From assembly GCA_005883295.1 (NCBI GenBank), contig VAWV01000211.1, forward strand, positions 1 through 5,700: a DNA stretch of 5,700 nucleotides. The letters run 5' to 3'. The notes beneath the pieces were generated by a model. The model had not been told where the DNA came from and did no database searches. It was given only the letters and a program-made list of their open reading frames with translations. This document shows, piece after piece, positions 1-5,700 of this stretch. The position numbers were made by a program, and so were the translations under genes. The stretch comes from Actinomycetota bacterium. Lineage in GTDB: Bacteria > Actinomycetota > Thermoleophilia > Solirubrobacterales > Thermoleophilaceae. How positions within the stretch are numbered: the first letter of the stretch is position 1; each line of letters begins with the position of its first letter.

Positions 1-1124
1 AGGCGTACGACTGGGCGCTCGCTCACCTGGGTCCACCCAGGCGGTTCGGCCTCCTCGCCTGGCTCGGCTATCGCGGCGGGCGCGCGGGACAGCACGGGAT
101 CCGCGACCTGGTCGTGGCCCGGCGGGGGTTCGCCTTCGAGGCCGACCCGAAGCAGGAGTGGCAGCTCGCGACGAGGATCCTGGACTCCTTCCCCTACGGC
201 ACGCCCGTCTTCGGCTACCCGTTCTTCGACGAGAGCATCTACCACGACTACGGCGTGCCGGTGAACGAGCCCCTGGGAGTGGGGGAGATCTCGCGGTCAG
301 GCAAGTTCCTGATCCCGAGCACGAACTCCACGAACCTCACCGTCCACTCCTGGTTTCGGGCGCAGCCCGTCCACACGCGCTGGGAGGACCAGCCGCGACC
401 GGCAGACCCCCGGAAGACCTACGTCGCCTTCCTCATCAGCGACGGCGACAACATCGGGTACGTCGAGGGCTCCTTGCGAACCCGCCACTTCGACGACCCG
501 GCTCGGGGCTCGATCCCGATGGGCATATCGATCTCGCCCTGGCTCCAGGTCTACGCGCCGCAGATGTACGGCTACTACGTCCACGCCCTGTCGCCGAACG
601 ACGTGCTGGTCTCAGGCCCGAGCGGGGCGGGGTACGTCTATCCGACCGAGGACCCGGACCTCGACCGCTATCTCCAGACCACCCGCCGGCTCATCCGCCT
701 GGCCGGGCTCCACTCGGTGTGGATCCTCGACAACGGCTACGCGACCTCGCCGCCGGCGGTGACCGTCGAGCGCTACGTCGAAGCGCTCCGCCCCGCAGCG
801 ATCTTCGCGGACTACGGCGGGTATTTCGTCCCCAACCCGCCGTCGGTTTCGTTCCAGGGCGGGGTCCCGGTGGTGCACGCGATGTGGGGCGACGCCATCC
901 CGCCCGGAGGCGAGGACCCGGTCGCCGCGACCGTCCGGCGGGTCCGGCTCGCCGCCGAGACGTTCCCCGGCCGGCCGGCGTTCGTGCTGGTCGCACTGAA
1001 CACCTGGACAATGGGCTACTCGCAGGCGAAGGCGGTGATGCAACGGCTCGGGCCCTCGTACGAGGTGGTGCGTCCCGACCATTTCGCCGGCCTCCTGAAG
1101 GGCGCATACCCGATCCGCCCATGA
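1..1124 (+). CDS. GxGYxYP-family putative glycoside hydrolase, 5' end outside window
   Basis: The frame is open from base 3 to the TGA at 1122-1124, giving 373 visible codons with no stop, so the true start is left of the window. The GTG at 114 is in frame, but the residues before it (ending GIRDLVVARRG) read as part of the family's N-terminal region, so 114 is unlikely to be the start. The signature is GAGYVYP at 624-644. Upstream lie a conserved acidic SDGDN at 438-452 and the segment NLTVHS near 330-350, also typical of the family. Family knowledge: GxGYxYP proteins are predicted TIM-barrel glycoside hydrolases with a separate N-terminal domain. Substrate and mechanism are, to my knowledge, not firmly established, and the acidic residues of SDGDN are candidates for the active site (inference). 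Any signal peptide would be outside the window. The gene lies 19 bp before an exported oxidoreductase on the same strand, suggesting joint sugar or glycoside metabolism. The family call is firm; the activity is not. Confidence 0.85.
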   Translation, partial: AYDWALAHLGPPRRFGLLAWLGYRGGRAGQHGIRDLVVARRGFAFEADPKQEWQLATRILDSFPYGTPVFGYPFFDESIYHDYGVPVNEPLGVGEISRSGKFLIPSTNSTNLTVHSWFRAQPVHTRWEDQPRPADPRKTYVAFLISDGDNIGYVEGSLRTRHFDDPARGSIPMGISISPWLQVYAPQMYGYYVHALSPNDVLVSGPSGAGYVYPTEDPDLDRYLQTTRRLIRLAGLHSVWILDNGYATSPPAVTVERYVEALRPAAIFADYGGYFVPNPPSVSFQGGVPVVHAMWGDAIPPGGEDPVAATVRRVRLAAETFPGRPAFVLVALNTWTMGYSQAKAVMQRLGPSYEVVRPDHFAGLLKGAYPIRP

Positions 1125-1147
1125 CGTCGATGGTTTCGTCGGGATGA
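1121..1147 (+). other. Possible 8-codon coupling mini-ORF between the first two genes
   Basis: The ATG at 1121 overlaps the preceding gene's TGA as ATGA. It opens a frame reading MTSMVSSG and stops at TGA 1145-1147, which in turn overlaps the next gene's ATG (1144) as a second ATGA. Terminating ribosomes could therefore step twice by re-initiation across the 19 bp gap. No good Shine-Dalgarno motif precedes either ATG; a GAAGGG at 1097-1102 is too far from 1121. The arrangement is seen directly. That it is translated or couples the two genes is inference, and chance is a real alternative given its size. Confidence 0.2.
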
Positions 1148-3843
1148 CCCGCTCCGGGGGCCGGGCCCCAAGGCTGAACCGCCGCGAGTTCGTGGGAGCG
1201 GCGGCGGCGTCCGCGGTTGTGGTGCGCGGGTCCCTCGTGGTGCCGAGCGAGGCCGTGGCAGCGCCCCGCGAGCGACCGCGTTTCCTCTACCCCAACGAGC
1301 GACGCACCGCGAACGCCCTGTTCGACGAGCTCGTTCCGCCGATCCGCGGGCGGGGCGGCGCCCACGCGGCGCGCGCCGTGGACTACCTCGACTACCTGCT
1401 CGGGATGGACCTGAGGCGACCGCCGCTTTACCACCGCGGGCGCTTCAGCGGCCGGACGCCCTATCCCGGCCGTTGTGGGCCCGGAAAGCGATTCCCGCGC
1501 GACGGGTTTCGCCTGTACCGGCGGCTTCAGCCGGCCGAGATGGTGGCGTGGAAGCTGCGGCTCGACGGGTCCGCCGCCCATCCGTCGCTCGACCCAAACT
1601 CGAGAACGCTCGGGCCGGTCGTCGGTTGGCGCGAGCGCTACCGCGCCGGGCTGAGGGAGCTCGACCAGTCGAGCGCGTCGTTGTTCGGGCGGCGCTTCGC
1701 CGACCTCCAGCCGCCGCAGCGCGAGGTCGTAATCGCGGGCGCCGATCAGTCGTTCATCGCCCTGGCCTACTCGCACGCGGTCGAGGGCACCTACTCGGCA
1801 CCCGAGTACGGGGGCAACGCCGGGCTCGTGGGCTGGCGCTCGATCGGCTTCGACGGGGATCGCCAGCCGCTCGGCTACGTCGATCCGGCGACGGGCTGCG
1901 AGCTCGCCCCTGTGTCGGGACCGGACGCCGCGGCCGCGCGAGCTTCGTCGGTGCCCGCCCTCGAGCCGGAGCGGGTCTGGCAGATCAGCTCGCGCGCACT
2001 GGCGGCGCCGCATCTGACCCACGACGCCAGGGTGTCGCCGTGGAAGCCGAAGGGCGCGGGCTCGGGCGGTCGAGCTCGGCGCCGCAAGCCGCGACGCAAG
2101 CGCTACGACGCCGTCATCGTCGGCTCGGGGCCGGGTGCCTCGATGGCCGCCTTCGTCCTGTCCAAGGCTGGCTGGCACGTGCTCGTCCTGGAGCGGGGGC
2201 CGAACCCCTACCGAGAGCTCGGCCGGAAGGTTGACTCCGAGTTCACGAACGACGAGCTCAAGGCGTTCCAGCGGCGGTACGGCTGGCCCGACCCGCTCAT
2301 CGAGCCGAGGACCTTCCGCTCGTCTGCGAACGGGGCCCCGCGCAGCTACGTGGGCCCCGTGAACGACCTGCCCGCCGTGGTGGGCGGGGGCGCGGGACTG
2401 GCCACAATGCTGGTCCCGCGGATGCGCGAGGTGGACTTCCTGCCCCGGAGTCGATTCGGGGACGTCCCCGGCTCGATCGTCGTGGACTGGCCGATCGCCT
2501 ACCGGGACCTCGCCCCCGATTACGAGGCAGTGGAGCGCCTGCTGGGCGTTCAGGGACGGGCAGACGACCCCGCGGCCTCGCCGCGCCGGAGGCCCTTCCC
2601 CCTCCGGCCGGGCGTGCCGCTCTGGGCGAACGAGGTCATCGCGAGGGGCGCGGAGCGGCTCGGCATCCCGGCGCCCACGGCCCCCCTGGCCATCAACTCG
2701 AAGCCCTATCAGGGGCGGCCCGGGTGCAACGAGTGCGGGCGCTGCTGGTACTACGGCTGTCCGATCGGCGCGCACGGTGCGATGGCCCCGAGCGTGCTCG
2801 GCCGGGCCGTGGCCACCGGCAGATGCAGGGTCGGCTCGCAGCGGTTCGTGTCGGCGATCGAGACGGCTGGAGGACGTGCGACCGGAGTCCGCTACGTGGA
2901 CGGGGGCGGCCGGGAGCGAGCCGTGGGCGCGCGCTTCGTCTTGCTCGGCGCCGGCCCCATCGAGGACGCCCGCCTGTCGCTCCTGTCGGGGCTCGCCGGC
3001 CGGGACAGGTCGGGCCTGATTGGACGCGGCCTGGTGTTCCACTTCCAGACCTTCGCCGGAGGCTATTTCTCGCGCGAGCGGCTGCACACCCGGCGGGGGC
3101 GGGGACTCGCCCGCATGATCACCGACTTCTGCGGTCCCCCGACGCTCGACGAATCACGGCGGTGGGGCGGAACCCCCGGAGGGGGCGTCGTGGAGATCTC
3201 GGGCCTCGGGCTCTTCGGCCCGATCAGCGAGGGGCAGACCTACCCGCGCGGTCGGGCGCACGCCGACTTCATGTCCGCGAACCTCTTCGACGACCACCTC
3301 GCGGGGGTCTTGATGCAGGGCGAGGACCTACCGCAGCGCGAGACCGTGGTCGACCTCGACCCCGAGGTGGTCGACTTTCGCGGGATGCCGGTCGCGCGGC
3401 TGACCTACGAGCCGCACCCCTTCGAGGTCGAGGCCTCGAGCCAGTACGGGCAGAGGCTCGCCGAGATCCTTTTGGCGGCGGGGGCCGACGCCGTTGCTTA
3501 CGGACCTAAGAACGCCCCCGCGGGCACATCCCCCCAGCCGCTGGACCTGCCGGATCCAATCAAGTCGATCCTGAATAGGCTGCCGGGCCCGAGCGGCGCC
3601 GCCGCCGGTCCCTTCGCGCCCACCTCGCCGGTCCCGAACACCCAGCACATCCTGTCGGGCTTCCGGATGGGACACGACCCCGACCTCTCCGTCACCGACC
3701 CGTCCGGCCGGCTGCACGGGTTCAAGAATCTCTACTGCGTGGACGGGGGGCTCTTCTGCTCCTCGACCCCGGTCAACCCGACGCTCACCATCTCTGCGCT
3801 GGCGCACCGCGTGGCGAAGCGGTTGGCGGGGCGCCTGCGGTGA
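1144..3843 (+). CDS. Tat-exported GMC oxidoreductase fused to gluconate 2-dehydrogenase subunit 3-like domain
   Basis: This 899-residue protein is probably a periplasmic or cell-surface FAD-dependent sugar, polyol or alcohol dehydrogenase. Residues 1-40 form a twin-arginine signal (NRREFVG at 12-18, hydrophobic stretch, likely cleavage after AVA at 37-39). Residues about 48-220 resemble the gluconate 2-dehydrogenase subunit 3 family, normally a separate Tat-bearing small subunit. A highly basic linker (about 303-320) leads to a GMC domain. Its features are an FAD dinucleotide fold GSGPGA at 327-332 with acidic E350, a VVGGGAG segment at 412-418, a four-Cys cluster (C528, C531, C534, C539), and a C-terminal catalytic region with H835 and N878 as the probable His/Asn pair. 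In related complexes a cytochrome c subunit accepts the electrons; none is visible here. The ATG at 1144 is the only upstream start that keeps the Tat signal, although its Shine-Dalgarno is weak. It probably shares a transcript with the glycosidase-like gene. The substrate cannot be read from the sequence. Confidence 0.88.
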   Translation: MTRSGGRAPRLNRREFVGAAAASAVVVRGSLVVPSEAVAAPRERPRFLYPNERRTANALFDELVPPIRGRGGAHAARAVDYLDYLLGMDLRRPPLYHRGRFSGRTPYPGRCGPGKRFPRDGFRLYRRLQPAEMVAWKLRLDGSAAHPSLDPNSRTLGPVVGWRERYRAGLRELDQSSASLFGRRFADLQPPQREVVIAGADQSFIALAYSHAVEGTYSAPEYGGNAGLVGWRSIGFDGDRQPLGYVDPATGCELAPVSGPDAAAARASSVPALEPERVWQISSRALAAPHLTHDARVSPWKPKGAGSGGRARRRKPRRKRYDAVIVGSGPGASMAAFVLSKAGWHVLVLERGPNPYRELGRKVDSEFTNDELKAFQRRYGWPDPLIEPRTFRSSANGAPRSYVGPVNDLPAVVGGGAGLATMLVPRMREVDFLPRSRFGDVPGSIVVDWPIAYRDLAPDYEAVERLLGVQGRADDPAASPRRRPFPLRPGVPLWANEVIARGAERLGIPAPTAPLAINSKPYQGRPGCNECGRCWYYGCPIGAHGAMAPSVLGRAVATGRCRVGSQRFVSAIETAGGRATGVRYVDGGGRERAVGARFVLLGAGPIEDARLSLLSGLAGRDRSGLIGRGLVFHFQTFAGGYFSRERLHTRRGRGLARMITDFCGPPTLDESRRWGGTPGGGVVEISGLGLFGPISEGQTYPRGRAHADFMSANLFDDHLAGVLMQGEDLPQRETVVDLDPEVVDFRGMPVARLTYEPHPFEVEASSQYGQRLAEILLAAGADAVAYGPKNAPAGTSPQPLDLPDPIKSILNRLPGPSGAAAGPFAPTSPVPNTQHILSGFRMGHDPDLSVTDPSGRLHGFKNLYCVDGGLFCSSTPVNPTLTISALAHRVAKRLAGRLR

Positions 3844-3865
3844 CGGGGCGCGCGCTCTGGATGCG

Positions 3866-4495
3866 CTAGGCGCGGGGCCTGCGGACCACCGCGGCGAGCA
3901 GGTCCGCGGCGAAGTCGGCGAGGCGGCGGGGCGTGAAGCGCCGAGGCTCCGTCAGCGTGAGCCGTGCCGCGTTCTCGCTGATGGCGAGGATCGTGTGAGC
4001 GGTGAGCTCGGGGTCGAGGCGGTCGAGACCTAGCTCCTTGACCCCCCAGGCGACGATCGGCTCCAGCTGGCGGATCAGGAGGTCGCGGTGGCGGTCAACC
4101 TCGGAGCGGATCACCGGCGGAGTGCCGTCGGCGGGGAGGAGGATCAGTCGCCACGTGTCGGCGTGGCTGCGCACCGCCTCGAGCACGGTGGTGAGGCTCT
4201 TGATGAGGATGTCGATCGGGTCCCCGTCGATCGGAAACGTGGGGATCGCGGCCGCGATGTCGGAGAGGGCGCGCTCCTGCTCGCGCTCGAATAGCGCCTG
4301 AAGCAACGCGTCCTGGTTGGCGAACGCGTCGTAGACGACGGTCTTCGCGATATCCGCCTCACGGGCCACGCCCTCCATCGAGACGGCGCCGAAGCCCTCG
4401 GCGCTTATCAGCCCCAGCGTGGCATCAAGGAGCTGCTCGCGACGCTCCTCGCGTGGGAGGCGCGGGGAGTAGCGACGACGGGTCGAAACGGCCAT
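3866..4495 (-). CDS. TetR-family transcriptional repressor
   Basis: This 209-residue protein is the usual length for TetR regulators. The N-terminal DNA-binding domain spans roughly residues 16-65. The helix-turn-helix lies near 38-58 (SMEGVAREADIAKTVVYDAF), with the conserved Tyr55 and Phe58 and the following D62-A-L-L that usually closes the domain. Residues 1-14 are a basic arm (RRR at 6-8). The rest (about 70-205) is a helical ligand-binding and dimerisation domain with no recognisable ligand signature. The gene is divergent from the cytochrome P450 across 35 bp containing palindromes, so it probably represses the P450 and itself until a small-molecule ligand binds (inference from the usual TetR arrangement). 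The ATG at 4495-4493 has no Shine-Dalgarno motif, consistent with a leaderless or short-leader mRNA. The stop (TAG, read on the minus strand at 3868-3866) is 22 bp from the convergent oxidoreductase gene. Confidence 0.93.
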   Translation of the reverse strand: MAVSTRRRYSPRLPREERREQLLDATLGLISAEGFGAVSMEGVAREADIAKTVVYDAFANQDALLQALFEREQERALSDIAAAIPTFPIDGDPIDILIKSLTTVLEAVRSHADTWRLILLPADGTPPVIRSEVDRHRDLLIRQLEPIVAWGVKELGLDRLDPELTAHTILAISENAARLTLTEPRRFTPRRLADFAADLLAAVVRRPRA

Positions 4496-4530
4496 CGTAA
4501 AAGTACGATAGCGTATGTACGGTCACGTAC
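4496..4530. promoter_or_regulatory. Divergent promoter region between repressor and P450 genes
   Basis: These 35 bp are all that separates the two divergent start codons, so both promoters must lie in or beside them. A hexamer TACGAT at 4504-4509 (+) fits the actinobacterial -10 pattern TAnnnT and would give a short leader for the P450. On the minus strand TATCGT (4510 to 4505) or TACTTT (4505 to 4500) could serve the repressor with an almost leaderless transcript. No convincing -35 element is visible for either. This stretch is visibly more A/T-rich than the coding DNA around it. That a promoter is here follows from the gene layout; the exact hexamers are guesses. Confidence 0.5.
4503..4515. 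promoter_or_regulatory. Candidate TetR operator, copy 1 (GTACGnTnnCGTA)
   Basis: The 13-mer GTACGATAGCGTA holds the inverted pair TACG (4504-4507) and CGTA (4512-4515) around a 4-bp centre. It matches copy 2, 14 bp downstream, at 10 of 13 positions. It covers the candidate -10 hexamer of the P450, so bound repressor would block RNA polymerase. The repeat is seen directly; the operator role is inferred from its place between a TetR gene and its divergent neighbour. Confidence 0.45.
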
Positions 4531-4532
4531 AT
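4515..4532. promoter_or_regulatory. Candidate TetR operator, copy 2: perfect 7-bp-arm inverted repeat over the P450 start
   Basis: ATGTACG (4515-4521) and CGTACAT (4526-4532) are exact reverse complements separated by GTCA, an 18-bp palindromic site of the size TetR dimers commonly bind. The right arm runs into the first two bases of the P450 ATG (4531). The core GTACGGTCACGTA (4517-4529) repeats copy 1. This is the strongest operator candidate in the window. Binding here would cover the transcription start or first codon of a short-leader P450 mRNA. Confidence 0.55.
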
Positions 4533-5700
4533 GGATCGGACGGTCGAGACCGCAGACGAGATCCGCGCCCGCGGGGTGCCCCCGGGCCCACGGCTTCCAG
4601 CGCCCGTGCAGGGGCTCGCGTACCTGCTCGCAGGGAACCGCTTCATCAACCGCTGCATGGACCGATACGGCGACGCCTTCACCCTGCGGATCACCGGGCT
4701 GGGGACGATCGTCGTGCTCAGCGACCCGGCCGACATCAAGGCGACGTTCACCGCTCGGCCCGGCGTCCTCGACGCCGGCTCGGGCAACCGGCCGATCGAG
4801 ATCCTCCTGGGCAGCCGGTCGCTGCTGGTACTGGACGGAGCCGAGCACATGCGCCAGCGCAAGCTGATGCTCCCGTCCTTCCACGGCGAGCGGATCCAGG
4901 TCTACCGGGAGCTGATCGACGGGCTGGCCGAGGAGATGGTCGACCGCTGGCCGGTGGGGAGGCCCTTCGCGCTGCTGCCCGAGATGCAGCAGCTCACGCT
5001 GGAGATCATCCTGCGGGTGGTATTCGGGGTCGAGGACGCCGAGCACCACGCGGCCTTGCGCGACCGCATTCGAGTGCTCGTGCGCTACGCGGGCTCGGAC
5101 GTGACCGGCGTCCGCTACGCGCTCCGGGGCCTGGGCGCGCTGCGCTTCTGGCGCGCCTTTGCGCGCGCGCATGCCAGGGCCGACGAGCTCATCTACGGGG
5201 AGATCGCCAGCCGCCGCGCGCGGCCCACGCGGGGCGACGACGTGCTGTCGCTCCTCCTCGAGGCGCGCGACGAGGATGGCCGGCCGATGACCGATCGCGA
5301 GCTTCGCGACGAGATCGTGACGCTGCTGGTCGCCGGACACGAGACGACGGCCACCGGGCTTGCGTGGGCGTTTGAGCTCCTGGTGCGCCATCCGGAGGCG
5401 ATGGGGCGCCTCACCGAGGAGGCTCGGGAGGGCGATGAGGAGCGCTACGCGAACGCGGTCGCCCAGGAGACGCTGCGGCTGCGTCCACCGGTTGGGGTGA
5501 TGGCTCGCCTGGTGCGTCAGCCGATCGTGCTCGCCGGGTATGAGGTGCCGCCCGGCGTGCGACTCGTGCCGGCGATCCCGTTCGTGAACCAGCGACCCGA
5601 GATCTACCCGGAGCCCGAGGCCTTCCGGCCGGAGCGCTTTCTCGAGCACGCACCGGATACGTACGCGTGGATCCCCTTCGGCGGCGGCATCCGTCGCTGC
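4531..5700 (+). CDS. Cytochrome P450 monooxygenase, 3' end outside window
   Basis: A haem-thiolate monooxygenase; 390 residues are visible and the frame runs off the right edge. Motifs in order: a proline-rich start (PPGPRLPAP, 17-25); C-helix H106 and R110, the usual haem-propionate contacts; I-helix AGHETT (268-273) with the E271/T272 acid-alcohol pair for oxygen activation; K-helix ETLR (313-316); PERF (367-370); and the haem loop FGGGIRRC (383-390), whose last residue, C390, is the axial ligand and the final codon of the window. All key residues are intact. About 50-60 more residues would be expected. There is no membrane anchor, so a soluble enzyme needing separate redox partners is likely. 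The N-terminal style and the LPSFHGER segment (114-121) recall the actinobacterial CYP135/CYP138 group (from memory, tentative). The ATG at 4531 is the first in-frame ATG or GTG after the TAA at 4498, which fixes the start despite no Shine-Dalgarno. Probably controlled by the divergent TetR repressor. Confidence 0.95.
   Translation, partial: MDRTVETADEIRARGVPPGPRLPAPVQGLAYLLAGNRFINRCMDRYGDAFTLRITGLGTIVVLSDPADIKATFTARPGVLDAGSGNRPIEILLGSRSLLVLDGAEHMRQRKLMLPSFHGERIQVYRELIDGLAEEMVDRWPVGRPFALLPEMQQLTLEIILRVVFGVEDAEHHAALRDRIRVLVRYAGSDVTGVRYALRGLGALRFWRAFARAHARADELIYGEIASRRARPTRGDDVLSLLLEARDEDGRPMTDRELRDEIVTLLVAGHETTATGLAWAFELLVRHPEAMGRLTEEAREGDEERYANAVAQETLRLRPPVGVMARLVRQPIVLAGYEVPPGVRLVPAIPFVNQRPEIYPEPEAFRPERFLEHAPDTYAWIPFGGGIRRC

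Noticed and set aside
114..116. GTG at 114 as the start of the first gene
   Set aside because: The frame is open to the window edge and the residues encoded before 114 look like part of the family's N-terminal region. No Shine-Dalgarno precedes it.
691..3087. Long open frame (about 800 codons) on the minus strand opposite the first two genes
   Set aside because: It lies antisense to well-supported genes. Its product is low-complexity and rich in Arg, Pro, Ala and Gly, with no recognisable domain, which is the usual shadow of high-GC coding DNA.
3844..3865. Possible bidirectional terminator between the convergent oxidoreductase and repressor genes
   Set aside because: The 22 bp are GC-rich with short GCGC complementarities, but I find no clean stem-loop and no T-tract in either direction.
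3841..4530. Signs of a mobile element or recent insertion around the repressor
   Set aside because: No terminal repeats, transposase fragments, tRNA ends or clear composition change beyond the short A/T-richer promoter region.
4515..5375. Plus-strand open frame starting at the ATG at 4515, inside the P450 region
   Set aside because: It is in the wrong frame relative to all P450 motifs and its product is Arg/Ala/Gly-rich without a domain. The frame from 4531 carries the I-helix, ExxR, PERF and haem-Cys motifs.
4408..5649. Open frame of about 410 codons on the minus strand opposite the P450
   Set aside because: It overlaps both the repressor start and the P450, which have complete family motifs in their own frames. 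Its composition is that of a GC shadow.

Overview
The window is very GC-rich (about 70% judged by eye), has strongly G/C-biased third codon positions and closely packed genes, and shows almost no Shine-Dalgarno motifs. With a Tat-exported GMC oxidoreductase and a TetR/cytochrome P450 pair, this best fits an actinomycete-type bacterium (Actinomycetota). A Thermoleophilia/Solirubrobacter-like soil lineage is a guess, not something the sequence proves.

Layout. (1) Positions 1-1124 (+): the 3' part of a GxGYxYP-family protein, a putative glycoside hydrolase whose start lies left of the window. (2) Positions 1144-3843 (+): a Tat-exported fusion of a gluconate-2-dehydrogenase subunit-3-like domain with a GMC flavin oxidoreductase domain, 19 bp downstream and probably in the same transcript. 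The two are joined through an ATGA / 8-codon / ATGA arrangement. (3) Positions 3866-4495 (-): a TetR-family repressor, convergent with the oxidoreductase gene across a 22 bp gap. (4) Positions 4531-5700 (+): a cytochrome P450 transcribed divergently from the repressor. It is cut by the window edge exactly at its haem-ligand cysteine codon.

The left pair looks like a carbohydrate- or polyol-processing unit: a putative glycosidase plus an exported sugar/alcohol dehydrogenase that passes electrons to an unseen acceptor. The right pair is a classical divergent repressor/target unit. The 35 bp between them holds two tandem copies of an imperfect palindrome (TACG-N4-CGTA). The second copy extends to a perfect 7-bp-arm inverted repeat that overlaps the P450 start codon, making it the likely operator. 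Nothing ties the two pairs together except adjacency.

There are no RNA genes, insertion sequences, CRISPR arrays or attachment sites that I can support, and no gene-free stretch longer than 35 bp. I see no clearly new system. The most unusual points are the small/large subunit fusion with its very basic linker and Cys cluster, and the tandem palindromic operator.
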